The notes beneath the pieces were generated by a model that was given only the letters and a program-made list of their open reading frames with translations, made no database searches and was not told the origin of the DNA. The position numbers and the translations under genes are program-made. A stretch of DNA of 64,000 nucleotides from an uncultured Ignavibacteria bacterium (lineage in GTDB: Bacteria > Bacteroidota > Ignavibacteria > Tepidaquicellales > OLB5). Every line of letters begins with the position of its first letter. Position 1 is the first letter of the stretch. Location: NCBI GenBank assembly GCA_937873695.1, contig CALMYL010000006.1:353185-417184 (forward strand). The letters run 5' to 3'. Shown one piece after another: positions 51,273-58,888 of this stretch.

Positions 51273-51749
51273 TTAAGACTGAAGCGATTCAAGATAATCC
51301 CGCATTCTTGCCAAATGCTGAATCGCACCTTCGTAAGCTCCGTATTCTTCAACAACCTTCGTAAGCATCTCTTCGGTTTCCATTATCATATGCATCGTTA
51401 TCACAGTTTTGCCGTTGTCTTCTTCAAAAGTGACCTCCGCTCGGAATCTTATTGGTTCAACACCTTCATCATCTGAATGCCTGTATACAAGTTTAGCAGG
51501 GCGGCTGATTTCTGTAAAAATGATCTTGTTCGGGTAGTCTCTGCCGTCGGGTCCGTGCATGGTGAAAAGCCATAAACCTTCAGGTTTAAGCTCAAACTGT
51601 TTGCTTGTAGTTGTGAAACCATCCGGTCCCCACCACTTTTCCAGGTGTTCCCTGATTGTCCATACATCAAACACCAGTTCGCGGGGTGCATTTACAACCC
51701 GTGAAAATATCATTTCCTTTTCGGTTTTTAAATTTTGTTCTGCTTTCAT
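51273..51749 (-). CDS. SRPBCC (AHSA1-like) protein
   Basis: 158 residues. FSRVVNAPRELVFDVWTIREHLEKWWGPDGF at about 13-43 is the AHSA1 opening; GTFTVVDIEGRPKIVY-like segment appears as YPNKIIFTEISRPAKLVYRH (about 74-93), and TVITMHMIME follows. The helix-grip fold binds a hydrophobic ligand. Last gene of a five-gene group with DoxX, a second SRPBCC, an NTF2-like protein and an ArsR regulator. Confidence 0.88.
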   Translation of the reverse strand: MKAEQNLKTEKEMIFSRVVNAPRELVFDVWTIREHLEKWWGPDGFTTTSKQFELKPEGLWLFTMHGPDGRDYPNKIIFTEISRPAKLVYRHSDDEGVEPIRFRAEVTFEEDNGKTVITMHMIMETEEMLTKVVEEYGAYEGAIQHLARMRDYLESLQS

Positions 51750-51757
51750 ATTGAATG

Positions 51758-52204
51758 TTAGTTAATGGATGAAGTGATTTGTTTATTTTTTCTGAAAAGA
51801 ATGTTATCAAGGCTGTACCTGCCGGCGCCAATGAATACCAGGCCCATGAATACACCGAATAGTTCCATAGGGTGTACCGCAACATGCCAGGGATCCATCA
51901 TGGATAAGTGAGTTACAAACGCCATAAGCATTGTAAATGCCATTAATGCCGCGGCCATACGTGTAAATAGGCCGAGCAGTAAAAAGATGCCGCCAAAAAA
52001 TTCACTTGCCGAAGCAAGGAATCCCCAGAAAACATAGCCGAAGTTTATTTTTATATTAGACATCGCGCTGCCGACCATCTGCCACATTTCAGGTCCGCCT
52101 TCTATTTTCATAATTCCGTAAACAAAAACGAATGGTATGCCGATACCTATTCTGATAAACAGGATTCCCGCATCAGAGTATTTTTGAAAAAAGTTCTTTA
52201 TCAT
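51758..52204 (-). CDS. DoxX family membrane protein
   Basis: 148 residues with four membrane segments (about 12-32, 50-73, 78-98 and 110-130). The DoxX pattern is visible in ILFIRIGIGIPFVFVYGIMKIEGGPEMW (about 15-41) and SEFFGGIFLLLGLFTRMAAALMAFTMLMA. DoxX proteins are linked to thiosulfate or redox-related processes. It lies between two SRPBCC genes, 8 and 11 bp away, in the ArsR-led operon. Confidence 0.88.
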   Translation of the reverse strand: MIKNFFQKYSDAGILFIRIGIGIPFVFVYGIMKIEGGPEMWQMVGSAMSNIKINFGYVFWGFLASASEFFGGIFLLLGLFTRMAAALMAFTMLMAFVTHLSMMDPWHVAVHPMELFGVFMGLVFIGAGRYSLDNILFRKNKQITSSIN

Positions 52205-52215
52205 GATTCCTGAGC

Positions 52216-52698
52216 TTAATGATTAATTTTCTTAAAACTTTCTTCCATTTTATCAATAGAAGTATTCCAGCCTATATTCGCACCGGTCTTTAGTTCGCCT
52301 TCAGGTAATCCTTTGTGAATTATCGTCATTTCGGTTTTCCCGTTTGTTTCTTTTATAAGTACTGTTACCAGCATTTCCATGGGAATACCTTTCATCCCGT
52401 ATACTTCAGAAGAAATAACATTACTTTTCTCATCCGCAAAACAGTCAGTAAAAACTATTTTTTCATACGGAATAATTTCTTTGTAAACACCCGTAGCCCA
52501 AATTTTATTGCCTTTATCATCCATCATACTTGCAAGCCACTTGCCGCCTACTTTAAAATCTATAGTGCAGTCCGGGCAGGAGAATTCTTTTGGTCCCCAC
52601 CACTGTTTAAAGTGTTCCTCATCGCTCCATGCATGCCAAACCTGTTCTTTGGTTGCATTAAAGTTTCTCACTATCTTTAGTTCATCCCGGTTATTCAT
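52216..52698 (-). CDS. SRPBCC (AHSA1-like) protein
   Basis: 160 residues, a second AHSA1-like domain: VRNFNATKEQVWHAWSDEEHFKQWWGPKEF at about 10-39, followed by GGKWLASMMDDKGNKIWATGVYKEI (about 51-75) and VTVLIKETNGKTEMTIIHKGLPEG. Ligand-binding helix-grip fold. These proteins are very often encoded next to ArsR-type repressors, as here, and are probably expressed when the repressor leaves its site. Confidence 0.9.
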   Translation of the reverse strand: MNNRDELKIVRNFNATKEQVWHAWSDEEHFKQWWGPKEFSCPDCTIDFKVGGKWLASMMDDKGNKIWATGVYKEIIPYEKIVFTDCFADEKSNVISSEVYGMKGIPMEMLVTVLIKETNGKTEMTIIHKGLPEGELKTGANIGWNTSIDKMEESFKKINH

Positions 52699-52726
52699 AT
52701 CAATTATGTTGTTAGTTTAATAAAAA

Positions 52727-53074
52727 TTATTTTATATCTGTTAAGTATGAGCGCATTTCTTTGATCTTTCCGCTTTCAAGCCTGTAGATATCAAAAAACC
52801 TGCATGAAAAATCGCTGCCATCTTTCTTTTTGCTCTTAACGCTTCCTTCAACTGCAACAAGGTCACCCTCTTCAAGCTCGTTTGTAACTGTAATTACAGG
52901 CAGACCGGAAAAAGCATCATTATGAATTTCCTTCCGAAAGGCATCGATGCCTTTGTGTGAAAAAAATCCGGGACATTCCCAGGTAACATCATCAGCAACA
53001 TATTTTAGTATCGCTTCAGTATCACCGGAGTTAAATCCTTCATTCACTTTTCTTATGATCTCTTTATTTGTCAT
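52727..53074 (-). CDS. SnoaL/NTF2-like protein
   Basis: 115 residues. The NTF2-like pattern: VNEGFNSGDTEAILKYVADDVTWECPG (about 9-35), then GLPVITVTNELEEGDLVAVEGSVK (about 56-79) and FFDIYRLESGKIKEMRSYLTD at the end. Its ATG follows the ArsR stop directly (TAA-ATG), with an AGGAG Shine-Dalgarno inside the ArsR gene end, so the two are co-translated. Ligand unknown. Confidence 0.87.
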   Translation of the reverse strand: MTNKEIIRKVNEGFNSGDTEAILKYVADDVTWECPGFFSHKGIDAFRKEIHNDAFSGLPVITVTNELEEGDLVAVEGSVKSKKKDGSDFSCRFFDIYRLESGKIKEMRSYLTDIK

Positions 53075-53407
53075 TTATTTCTCCTTCTGCCTTTGCGGTG
53101 TTTGCAATTTTTCAAGGTATGCTTCAAGTGAATCAAGTTTCCTGTTCCACAATTTGCGGTACTGCTCAACCCAGTCTGAAACTGCTTCAAGTTTTTCCAT
53201 TTTCGCGTGGCAGAATCTCTCGCGGCCTGCCTGTTTTATTTCAACAAGGCCCGCTTCCCGTAAGATCTTTAAATGTTTATATACTGCAGCGCGCGTGATT
53301 TCAAAATGCCCTGATACTGCATTTACGTTCAATGACCGGTACGCTATCATACCCAGTATTTCGCGCCTGGTCGGATCGGCAATTGCCTGGAATACATCTC
53401 TTTGCAT
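53075..53407 (-). CDS. ArsR family winged-helix repressor
   Basis: 110 residues. Clear ArsR winged helix: MQRDVFQAIADPTRREILGM (1-20), NVNAVSGHFEITRAAVYKHLKILREAGLVEIKQAGRERFCHAKM (about 28-71). No Cys pair of the metal-sensing kind is seen in the alpha-3 helix, so a metal sensor is unlikely; the partner genes suggest a small-molecule or stress signal. First gene of the operon of NTF2-like, SRPBCC, DoxX, SRPBCC proteins. Inverted repeats lie right upstream. Confidence 0.92.
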   Translation of the reverse strand: MQRDVFQAIADPTRREILGMIAYRSLNVNAVSGHFEITRAAVYKHLKILREAGLVEIKQAGRERFCHAKMEKLEAVSDWVEQYRKLWNRKLDSLEAYLEKLQTPQRQKEK

Positions 53408-53429
53408 AATAAAGTGAATTAATTAATAT

Positions 53430-53471
53430 GAAACCTTATGGTTGCAAATATACATGAAACCTTTTGGTTTC
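53430..53471. promoter_or_regulatory. Candidate ArsR operators (two inverted repeats)
   Basis: GAAACC-TTTT-GGTTTC (53456-53471, perfect 6-bp arms) and the weaker GAAACC-TTAT-GGTTGC (53430-53445) stand 26 bp apart, directly upstream of the ArsR start at 53407. This placement fits repressor binding over the promoter. The remaining bases up to 53617 show nothing. Confidence 0.5.
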
Positions 53472-53617
53472 GCAATGGTAATCCAAAAAGAAATGTTGTT
53501 ACAAATTGATTTTTAATAATTTACAAAAATGGATTTTAAAAAATTATTTGTAAAGGAAAACTGCAGATTGAAAAGTGAAATACATGAATAGTTTTAAACA
53601 ATATGATTCATAGTCTG

Positions 53618-54169
53618 CTAATTTTTTCTTTGCTGCAATTCTTTGAGTATCACTTCAATTCTATCTGCCAGTGATTCAGGTGATTCGTTTTCAACTTTAT
53701 CCAGTTTATTTAATTCATTCTCCAGTTTATCCATCATTTCATTAAGGAAATTGAATTTTTCCAATAACAAAGCTTCATCAGAAGTATCCCAATATGCACC
53801 TTCATCAATTACTCTTAAATTACCCATGAATTTCTTTTTCAAGTATCGCAGAAGTTTAATTATTGTGACGTGAATCTCGATAGGAGCAAACTGGGTTTTA
53901 ATACTTACATGTGAATAATCATTTTCTAACAGGTCATCATGAAAAAGTACGACGATATTTTTCAACTCACCATTTACATCAAAAATAAAACTAAGGCTCT
54001 CGGATTTTGAATGCGGTTTAATTACAATACCTGAAATACCCTTTTTTTTATCGTTGATGAGTTCATATTTCCATTCAAGTTCTTTTGCTATTTCCGTCAA
54101 TTCATTTGAAGCAGTTTTGATCTGCTCCTTATCATCAAGTTTTCCAAGGTAATGAATAGTAATTCCCAT
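53618..54169 (-). CDS. Hypothetical protein with coiled-coil tail
   Basis: 183 residues, no signal peptide or membrane segment. The front (MGITIHYLGKLDDKEQIKTA) and the strand ESLSFIFDVNGELKNIVVLF, then SHVSIKTQFAPIEIHVTIIKLLRYLKKKF (about 86-114), suggest an alpha/beta domain. The end (residues about 130-180) is a coiled-coil-like helix rich in Glu and Leu. I do not recognise the family. It overlaps the HIT gene by one base pair step (TAATG), so the two are probably one functional pair. Confidence 0.6.
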   Translation of the reverse strand: MGITIHYLGKLDDKEQIKTASNELTEIAKELEWKYELINDKKKGISGIVIKPHSKSESLSFIFDVNGELKNIVVLFHDDLLENDYSHVSIKTQFAPIEIHVTIIKLLRYLKKKFMGNLRVIDEGAYWDTSDEALLLEKFNFLNEMMDKLENELNKLDKVENESPESLADRIEVILKELQQRKN

Positions 54170-54615
54170 TATTTTTTCATTTCAAGTTTTAATTTGCTGC
54201 AAAGCTGAACTATCTTCTCTTTGCTAACGGAGCTGCTTTCAGATACTTTTAAATACATAAATGATCGTGAGCTTGAGTATATCTCATCAAAAGCGCGGGT
54301 TTTTGGTATTATATGAAAATGAATATGTTTGAACCCTTTACCTTCAGAAAAACAGCAAAGATATTCTTTCTTCGGTCTTAAAAGTTTCCTGATACATTTC
54401 ATGAGTGAATAATTTATTTCACCCAGCTCATTCCATTCATCCTTTGTCAGATCATGAAGAGCTTCGGAGTGACGCTTAAGCACAATAACAAGCCATCCAA
54501 GCAGACCCGTAGGATAGGCATGCTCAACCACCCAATAGGAACCATTGTAGATCTGCACACCCGGACTTATTCTCCTTTCACCATTATTGGAAAGGCATGA
54601 TAAACATTTGGCCAT
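54169..54615 (-). CDS. HIT family hydrolase
   Basis: 148 residues from the ATG at 54615; a longer frame to 54672 would add 19 residues without family character. The HIT triad HIHFHI (97-102) is intact, with the nucleophilic His at 99. An N-terminal CLSC (4-7) resembles the zinc knuckle of many HIT proteins. These enzymes hydrolyse dinucleoside polyphosphates or aminoacyl-AMP. It ends with TAATG into the hypothetical gene. Confidence 0.85.
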   Translation of the reverse strand: MAKCLSCLSNNGERRISPGVQIYNGSYWVVEHAYPTGLLGWLVIVLKRHSEALHDLTKDEWNELGEINYSLMKCIRKLLRPKKEYLCCFSEGKGFKHIHFHIIPKTRAFDEIYSSSRSFMYLKVSESSSVSKEKIVQLCSKLKLEMKK

Positions 54616-54714
54616 TTTTTGAATTTCGAATTCTGTTTTGCATAAGGATAAGATCATAAACATCATTATCATAAAGGGTGCTTAATAATTTTATGTTTAC
54701 ATTTTCGGTGTAAA

Positions 54715-54743
54715 TATAGTTATCGCAATAATGTATAACTATA
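54715..54743. repeat. AT-rich inverted repeat upstream of the HIT gene
   Basis: Arms TATAGTTAT and ATAACTATA, perfect over 9 bp, with an 11-nt spacer. It lies between the HIT start and the VOC stop and may be an operator or a chance AT-rich repeat. Confidence 0.3.
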
Positions 54744-54776
54744 TAATATACAATACCGCAAAACAAAGGAGTGGTT

Positions 54777-55163
54777 TTAGAAACTTTCTGTTTCAATTAC
54801 GCTTAATATGTTACCCGCTGGATCAGTAAACCATGCAATATCCGGACCGTTACCACGCATGACCCCTTTATGATCGGTCTTAATTGTTTCATTATCATAT
54901 TTCAAAAAGGTAATGCCTTTTTCTGTAAGTTCATCAACTGCTTCATCAATATTACTCACTGGAAAGTTAAGTATCGTAAACTCAGCAGGCACATGATTTG
55001 GCTTAGGATATACAATAACTGTGCTGCCACTGGCAATTATCAGGTTCAAAGTTCCCATTTCGCCATCTTTGACCTTCATTCCAAGAATGCCGGCATAGAA
55101 CTCCTTTGTTTTGGAAATATCATTGACTGAAAAACCGCTGAATGCATTGTTTGGTTTGAACAT
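54777..55163 (-). CDS. VOC family (glyoxalase-like) protein
   Basis: 128 residues, one vicinal-oxygen-chelate unit: AFSGFSVNDISKTKEFYAGILGMKV (about 7-31) and FPVSNIDEAVDELTEKGITFL (about 67-87), then DIAWFTDPAGNILSVIE near the end, with the metal-ligand Glu. Two such units form a dimer. Substrate unknown. Its start codon lies inside an inverted repeat that also brackets the Shine-Dalgarno. Confidence 0.9.
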   Translation of the reverse strand: MFKPNNAFSGFSVNDISKTKEFYAGILGMKVKDGEMGTLNLIIASGSTVIVYPKPNHVPAEFTILNFPVSNIDEAVDELTEKGITFLKYDNETIKTDHKGVMRGNGPDIAWFTDPAGNILSVIETESF

Positions 55164-55198
55164 GTTAAATTCCTTTCTGTTTTATTATAATTTAACAT
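55162..55198 (-). promoter_or_regulatory. Start-codon hairpin of the VOC gene
   Basis: On the minus strand ATGTTAAATT and AATTTAACAT (10-bp perfect arms) enclose 17 nt that end in the AGAAAGG Shine-Dalgarno, and the second arm contains the first two bases of the start ATG. Confidence 0.35.
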
Positions 55199-55240
55199 CA
55201 TTCTCTGCCCTGCGGGTTCTGTTGATGTAAAAAAATGTTT

Positions 55241-56143
55241 CTAACCCGGAAGCAATTCAGTTATCAAACCGGCAAACAATTCTGCCGCAGGCGGATACTT
55301 GCGGAGCCATAAAGCAGGCTCAAATACTTCCAGCTCACCCAGCGAGAGCTTCCCTGAGTTATCCCGCATAACATCAACCCTTGCGTAAACTATCCCCGGT
55401 TTAGCTTTTTCTACCACCAGCTGCGCAAAATTTATTTCTTCCTGTGAAGGATGGTACCCGTGTATAGTACCTCCGAAATTTTCCTGTACCCTGAAATCAC
55501 CGGTTTTTCCTTTTTTTAGAATTGCATGTGTGAACTTACCGCCAAATACCATATACGATACCTCGCCTTCATTCAATATGCTATTTTGATATTCCTGCAC
55601 CAGCATAGACTTATCTTTTACCAGCTCCGCAAATAACGCTTCGTGTTCAGCTATATTTGTACTGTTCATTCTGTATGTATGCCATGCGCCGCCTGATATT
55701 GCGGGCTTTAAAATAAACTCATCCCAATTAAGCTCCGCGGTTATTTCTGTAAGCTGACGCTTATCGCCCGGTTCAATAAAAACGGTTGGGGGAATATTAA
55801 TTCCCGCACTTTCAAGCTCAAGCATGTAATGCTTATCGATGTTCCAGTTTATAATTTCCGCTGAATTGATAAACTTTGTTACCTTACTAGTCTTTTCAAA
55901 CCAGGGCGCAAATTCATCGTAGCGGTTGAAGTAATCCCACGGCGTACGAAACACAACACATTTTGTCTCAGCCCAGTCAAATTTTGGGTTATCCCAATTC
56001 GTACGGGTTACAGTAAGCCCGCGCTTTTCAAGCGCGATTGTCAGCAGCCTGTCTTCTTCAAGTATTATTTCAGCGAATTCATCACCTTCAGCTGCAGATA
56101 AAAAATCTCTTGAGGTCAGCAGCGTTACATCAAATTTTGGCAT
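55241..56143 (-). CDS. ATP-grasp ligase-like protein
   Basis: 300 residues. ATP-grasp type: NWNIDKHYMLELESAGINIPPTVF (about 99-122), EFILKPAISGGAWHTYRM (about 141-158) and VYARVDVMRDNSGKLSLGELEVFEP (about 252-276, metal-binding D/E-x-E). It is like the RimK/glutathione-synthetase-related family and would join a carboxylate with an amine. It overlaps the DoxX-like gene upstream by 14 bp. Substrate unknown. Confidence 0.83.
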   Translation of the reverse strand: MPKFDVTLLTSRDFLSAAEGDEFAEIILEEDRLLTIALEKRGLTVTRTNWDNPKFDWAETKCVVFRTPWDYFNRYDEFAPWFEKTSKVTKFINSAEIINWNIDKHYMLELESAGINIPPTVFIEPGDKRQLTEITAELNWDEFILKPAISGGAWHTYRMNSTNIAEHEALFAELVKDKSMLVQEYQNSILNEGEVSYMVFGGKFTHAILKKGKTGDFRVQENFGGTIHGYHPSQEEINFAQLVVEKAKPGIVYARVDVMRDNSGKLSLGELEVFEPALWLRKYPPAAELFAGLITELLPG

Positions 56144-56756
56144 TAAGTGTTTTTTTATATTTGTAGAGTCCTGTTATCAATCCGGCGATGCCGATCGCAA
56201 AACATACAGCTGCCCAAAGAAAAATATTATAACCTGAAACACCGGCTCTGTAAACTGCAGTGAAGAGGAAAAGGGCAAGACCCGTAATTTCCCAAATGCG
56301 CATATTCTCAAATCGGTTTGGCTGCGGGATCACGGGGGTTTTATTCACAAGGATTTTTAGTTCGTCCCAATCCCATAATACAAGCAGTATGTTTGCAATC
56401 AGCATTAAGCCGGTTATTACGGGAGTGCCCCTGAAGTCATACGAAAGGGTTATCACAAATACATTAGCTACAATGGGAAGGAACATAAGCGCACCAAGCT
56501 TCGCGTAGCGCTGCGTCATAAGCAGCAGACCCGCTATTAACTGTCCTAGCCCCATTACTTTCCACCACAACCCGGATTGGTACAGCGTTTCAAACATATG
56601 CCATGCGGAATTTATTGGCTCATTGATGCCATCAATTGTAGTGAAACGTTTACCCTGTATTTTAACAACACTCGCAAACACAAATGCTGCTCCGATAAGA
56701 TAGCGGGTATAAATAATGAATAGCTGAGGGAGTATTTTGTTTCTTAAATTATTCAT
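56130..56756 (-). CDS. DoxX-like membrane protein
   Basis: 208 residues with about six hydrophobic segments. Residues about 15-40 (YTRYLIGAAFVFASVVKIQGKRF), 63-80 (LWWKVMGLGQLIAGLLLM) and the later ITGLMLIANILLVLWDWDELK fit the DoxX/MauE-like group. The C-terminal third adds three further segments. It overlaps the ATP-grasp gene (14 bp) and the hypothetical gene upstream (8 bp), so the three form one operon. Function unknown. Confidence 0.75.
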   Translation of the reverse strand: MNNLRNKILPQLFIIYTRYLIGAAFVFASVVKIQGKRFTTIDGINEPINSAWHMFETLYQSGLWWKVMGLGQLIAGLLLMTQRYAKLGALMFLPIVANVFVITLSYDFRGTPVITGLMLIANILLVLWDWDELKILVNKTPVIPQPNRFENMRIWEITGLALFLFTAVYRAGVSGYNIFLWAAVCFAIGIAGLITGLYKYKKTLNAKI

Positions 56757-57558
56757 CTGTTATCTCAACTGAACTCACTTCCATGTATTCAGCATCAACT
56801 TTATTGAAACATAAGTTAATTATATAAATCTCTGATCCGCTTCTGTTTCCTGTATTGTAATTTATCAGAAGTTCAATTTGTGCTTTCAGATCTGCTACGT
56901 TGATATTTTTAAATGTTATCTTTGTTTCTTCAATGCCATCCGGAAACAATTTAAACAAATTTTCAGCAAATTCATCTTTGCTATAGCTGACATTATTTAG
57001 CATAATGTTTTCCTTTGCTGACCATAATAATGCTTGTTCCTTGTCTTTGTTCCTCAATCCCCAAATAAAATAATCAGTGCAATCCTTAATGTTAAGTTTT
57101 GGATTTGGATGAAATTCCTCATATATAAAATTTGTGTTCATTCCCGGGACATTCATGAAATCCGTTTCATGCTCCATTAACTCTTCAGTCAGGAATATAT
57201 AAAAATCTTCAGGACTAACGTCATCTTTTTCTATAATTCCAATATTATAATTATGTTCAGCATATTTATTCAGGATCATTTCAATTTCTCCTTCTATTGC
57301 TGCCGGATCAATTTCTTCAATTTTCCTGAAAACCGGATTCCCGAGTATATCTCTGATCTTTTTTCTTTCAGCCTTTTCCCATTGTTCCTCAAATTGCTGA
57401 ACGTAATTCAGGAAGTTATTCATTACCTCAGGCGGTGCGTCTTCTGAACCACCTGAACCCAACATCCCGTATTTTTCTTCCAGTTCCTTTTGTATCTTCT
57501 TGTTCTTTTCATTAAGATAATAATTCTTTGAATCTTCAGAGTAATTTTTGGGTGACAT
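56749..57558 (-). CDS. Hypothetical protein with NTF2-like tail
   Basis: 269 residues, no signal peptide. A charged helical front (residues 1-60, SEDSKNYYLNEKNKKIQKEL), a middle part with DDVSPEDFYIFLTEELMEHETDF (about 114-136) and a final part (about 165-265) that resembles an NTF2-like cone: ALLWSAKENIMLNNVSYSKDEF, and LFPDGIEETKITFKNINVADL. Family not recognised. First gene of the operon with the DoxX-like and ATP-grasp genes. Confidence 0.55.
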   Translation of the reverse strand: MSPKNYSEDSKNYYLNEKNKKIQKELEEKYGMLGSGGSEDAPPEVMNNFLNYVQQFEEQWEKAERKKIRDILGNPVFRKIEEIDPAAIEGEIEMILNKYAEHNYNIGIIEKDDVSPEDFYIFLTEELMEHETDFMNVPGMNTNFIYEEFHPNPKLNIKDCTDYFIWGLRNKDKEQALLWSAKENIMLNNVSYSKDEFAENLFKLFPDGIEETKITFKNINVADLKAQIELLINYNTGNRSGSEIYIINLCFNKVDAEYMEVSSVEITDE

Positions 57559-57637
57559 AGCCTTTTTATTCAGTTTATTAAAGAGAATACATATTTATAA
57601 ATAACGAATTAACAATAATATATATGGAATATCTTGA

Positions 57638-57681
57638 TTTTACTCATTAGAATTAGTAATTTTACTCATTAGAACTAGTAA
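57638..57681 (+). repeat. Two tandem 22-bp repeats before the DUF4143 gene
   Basis: Two adjacent copies (57638-57659 and 57660-57681) of a 22-bp unit starting TTTTACTCATTAGAA and ending TAGTAA, with one mismatch. Each has TTACT at one end and AGTAA at the other, so each is also a short inverted repeat. They end 15 bp before the ATG at 57697. Confidence 0.7.
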
Positions 57682-57696
57682 AAATAGTAAATTGTC

Positions 57697-58884
57697 ATGT
57701 TTGAAAGAAAACAGCTTAAAATATTAAGAAATCGGATAGAAGAAAAGACAAATCATATTCAGATTTTATCCGGTACAAGACAGGTAGGCAAAACCACTCT
57801 TGTTGAACAATTGCTGCAATATATTGATTATCCATATCAATTCACAACTGCGGATAATGTACTTTCAGGTGATTCAAACTGGATCTCCGCACAATGGGAG
57901 TCTGCCCGGATCAAATTAAATTCAACAGGTGCAAAATCTGTTCTTTTGATAATTGATGAAGTGCAAAAAATTGATAAATGGAGTGAGGCTGTTAAAAAGC
58001 TTTGGGATGAAGACAGAAGAAATTATACAAATATAAAGGTGATATTGCTGGGTTCATCTGCATTATTAATAGATAAAGGTTTAACTGAATCTTTAACTGG
58101 AAGATTTGAAATAATTTTCCTTCCGCACTGGGATTACAATGAAATGCATGACGCATTCGGGTTTAATGAAGACCAGTACCTCTATTTCGGAAGTTATCCG
58201 GGTTCCGCCGGTCTTATCCATGATGAAAAGAGATGGAAGGACTACATATTGAATTCAATTATTGAAACAACAATATCAAAAGATATTGTAATGCTGACAA
58301 ACATCAAAAAACCGGCATTACTTAAAAATCTTTTTGAAGTCAGTTGTATGTATTCATCTCAAATTCTTTCCTACACTAAGATAATAGGCAATCTGAGCGA
58401 TAAAGGGAATACGATCACTCTGGCGCAATACCAGTTTCTTCTTGATAAGATTTGGTTTACTTCAGGTCTGCAAAAATATTCAGGTTCTAAAATATCACTA
58501 AGAAATTCAATACCCAAATGGAATGTTTATAATAATGCATTTTTTAATGTTTATTCAAATTTAATTCATAATGATTGTGAACCGGGTAGTGCAATTTACG
58601 GCAGGTTGGTTGAATCAGCTATCGGGAGTTACCTGCTTAATCAATGCAGGATTAATAATATCAGTTTATATTACTGGCGTGAAGGAAACAATGAAGTCGA
58701 TTTTATATTGAAGAAAGGCAGTAAATTAATCTCTTTAGAAGTTAAATCAGGCACAATGAAAAATAATAATGGACAATTACTATTTGCGAATAGATTTAAG
58801 ACTTTTAAAACAATTGTTGTAAGTAACGATACTATAAGCTGGAAAGAATTTATTAAACTGGATATTAACGGATTATTTGACTAA
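57697..58884 (+). CDS. AAA ATPase with DUF4143 domain
   Basis: 395 residues. AAA_14 ATPase: Walker [10 protein letters not shown] (26-34), Walker B LLIIDEVQ (83-90), LGSSALLI (about 118-125, sensor) and [15 protein letters not shown]. The C-terminal DUF4143 domain ends with a nuclease-like D335, E348-x-K350 ([16 protein letters not shown]). Such proteins are common, often autonomously mobile or associated with toxin-antitoxin loci, and of unknown role. The tandem repeats in front are likely its own control site. Ends 4 bp before the YyaL-like start. Confidence 0.87.
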   Translation: MFERKQLKILRNRIEEKTNHIQILSGTRQVGKTTLVEQLLQYIDYPYQFTTADNVLSGDSNWISAQWESARIKLNSTGAKSVLLIIDEVQKIDKWSEAVKKLWDEDRRNYTNIKVILLGSSALLIDKGLTESLTGRFEIIFLPHWDYNEMHDAFGFNEDQYLYFGSYPGSAGLIHDEKRWKDYILNSIIETTISKDIVMLTNIKKPALLKNLFEVSCMYSSQILSYTKIIGNLSDKGNTITLAQYQFLLDKIWFTSGLQKYSGSKISLRNSIPKWNVYNNAFFNVYSNLIHNDCEPGSAIYGRLVESAIGSYLLNQCRINNISLYYWREGNNEVDFILKKGSKLISLEVKSGTMKNNNGQLLFANRFKTFKTIVVSNDTISWKEFIKLDINGLFD

Positions 58885-58888
58885 AACT

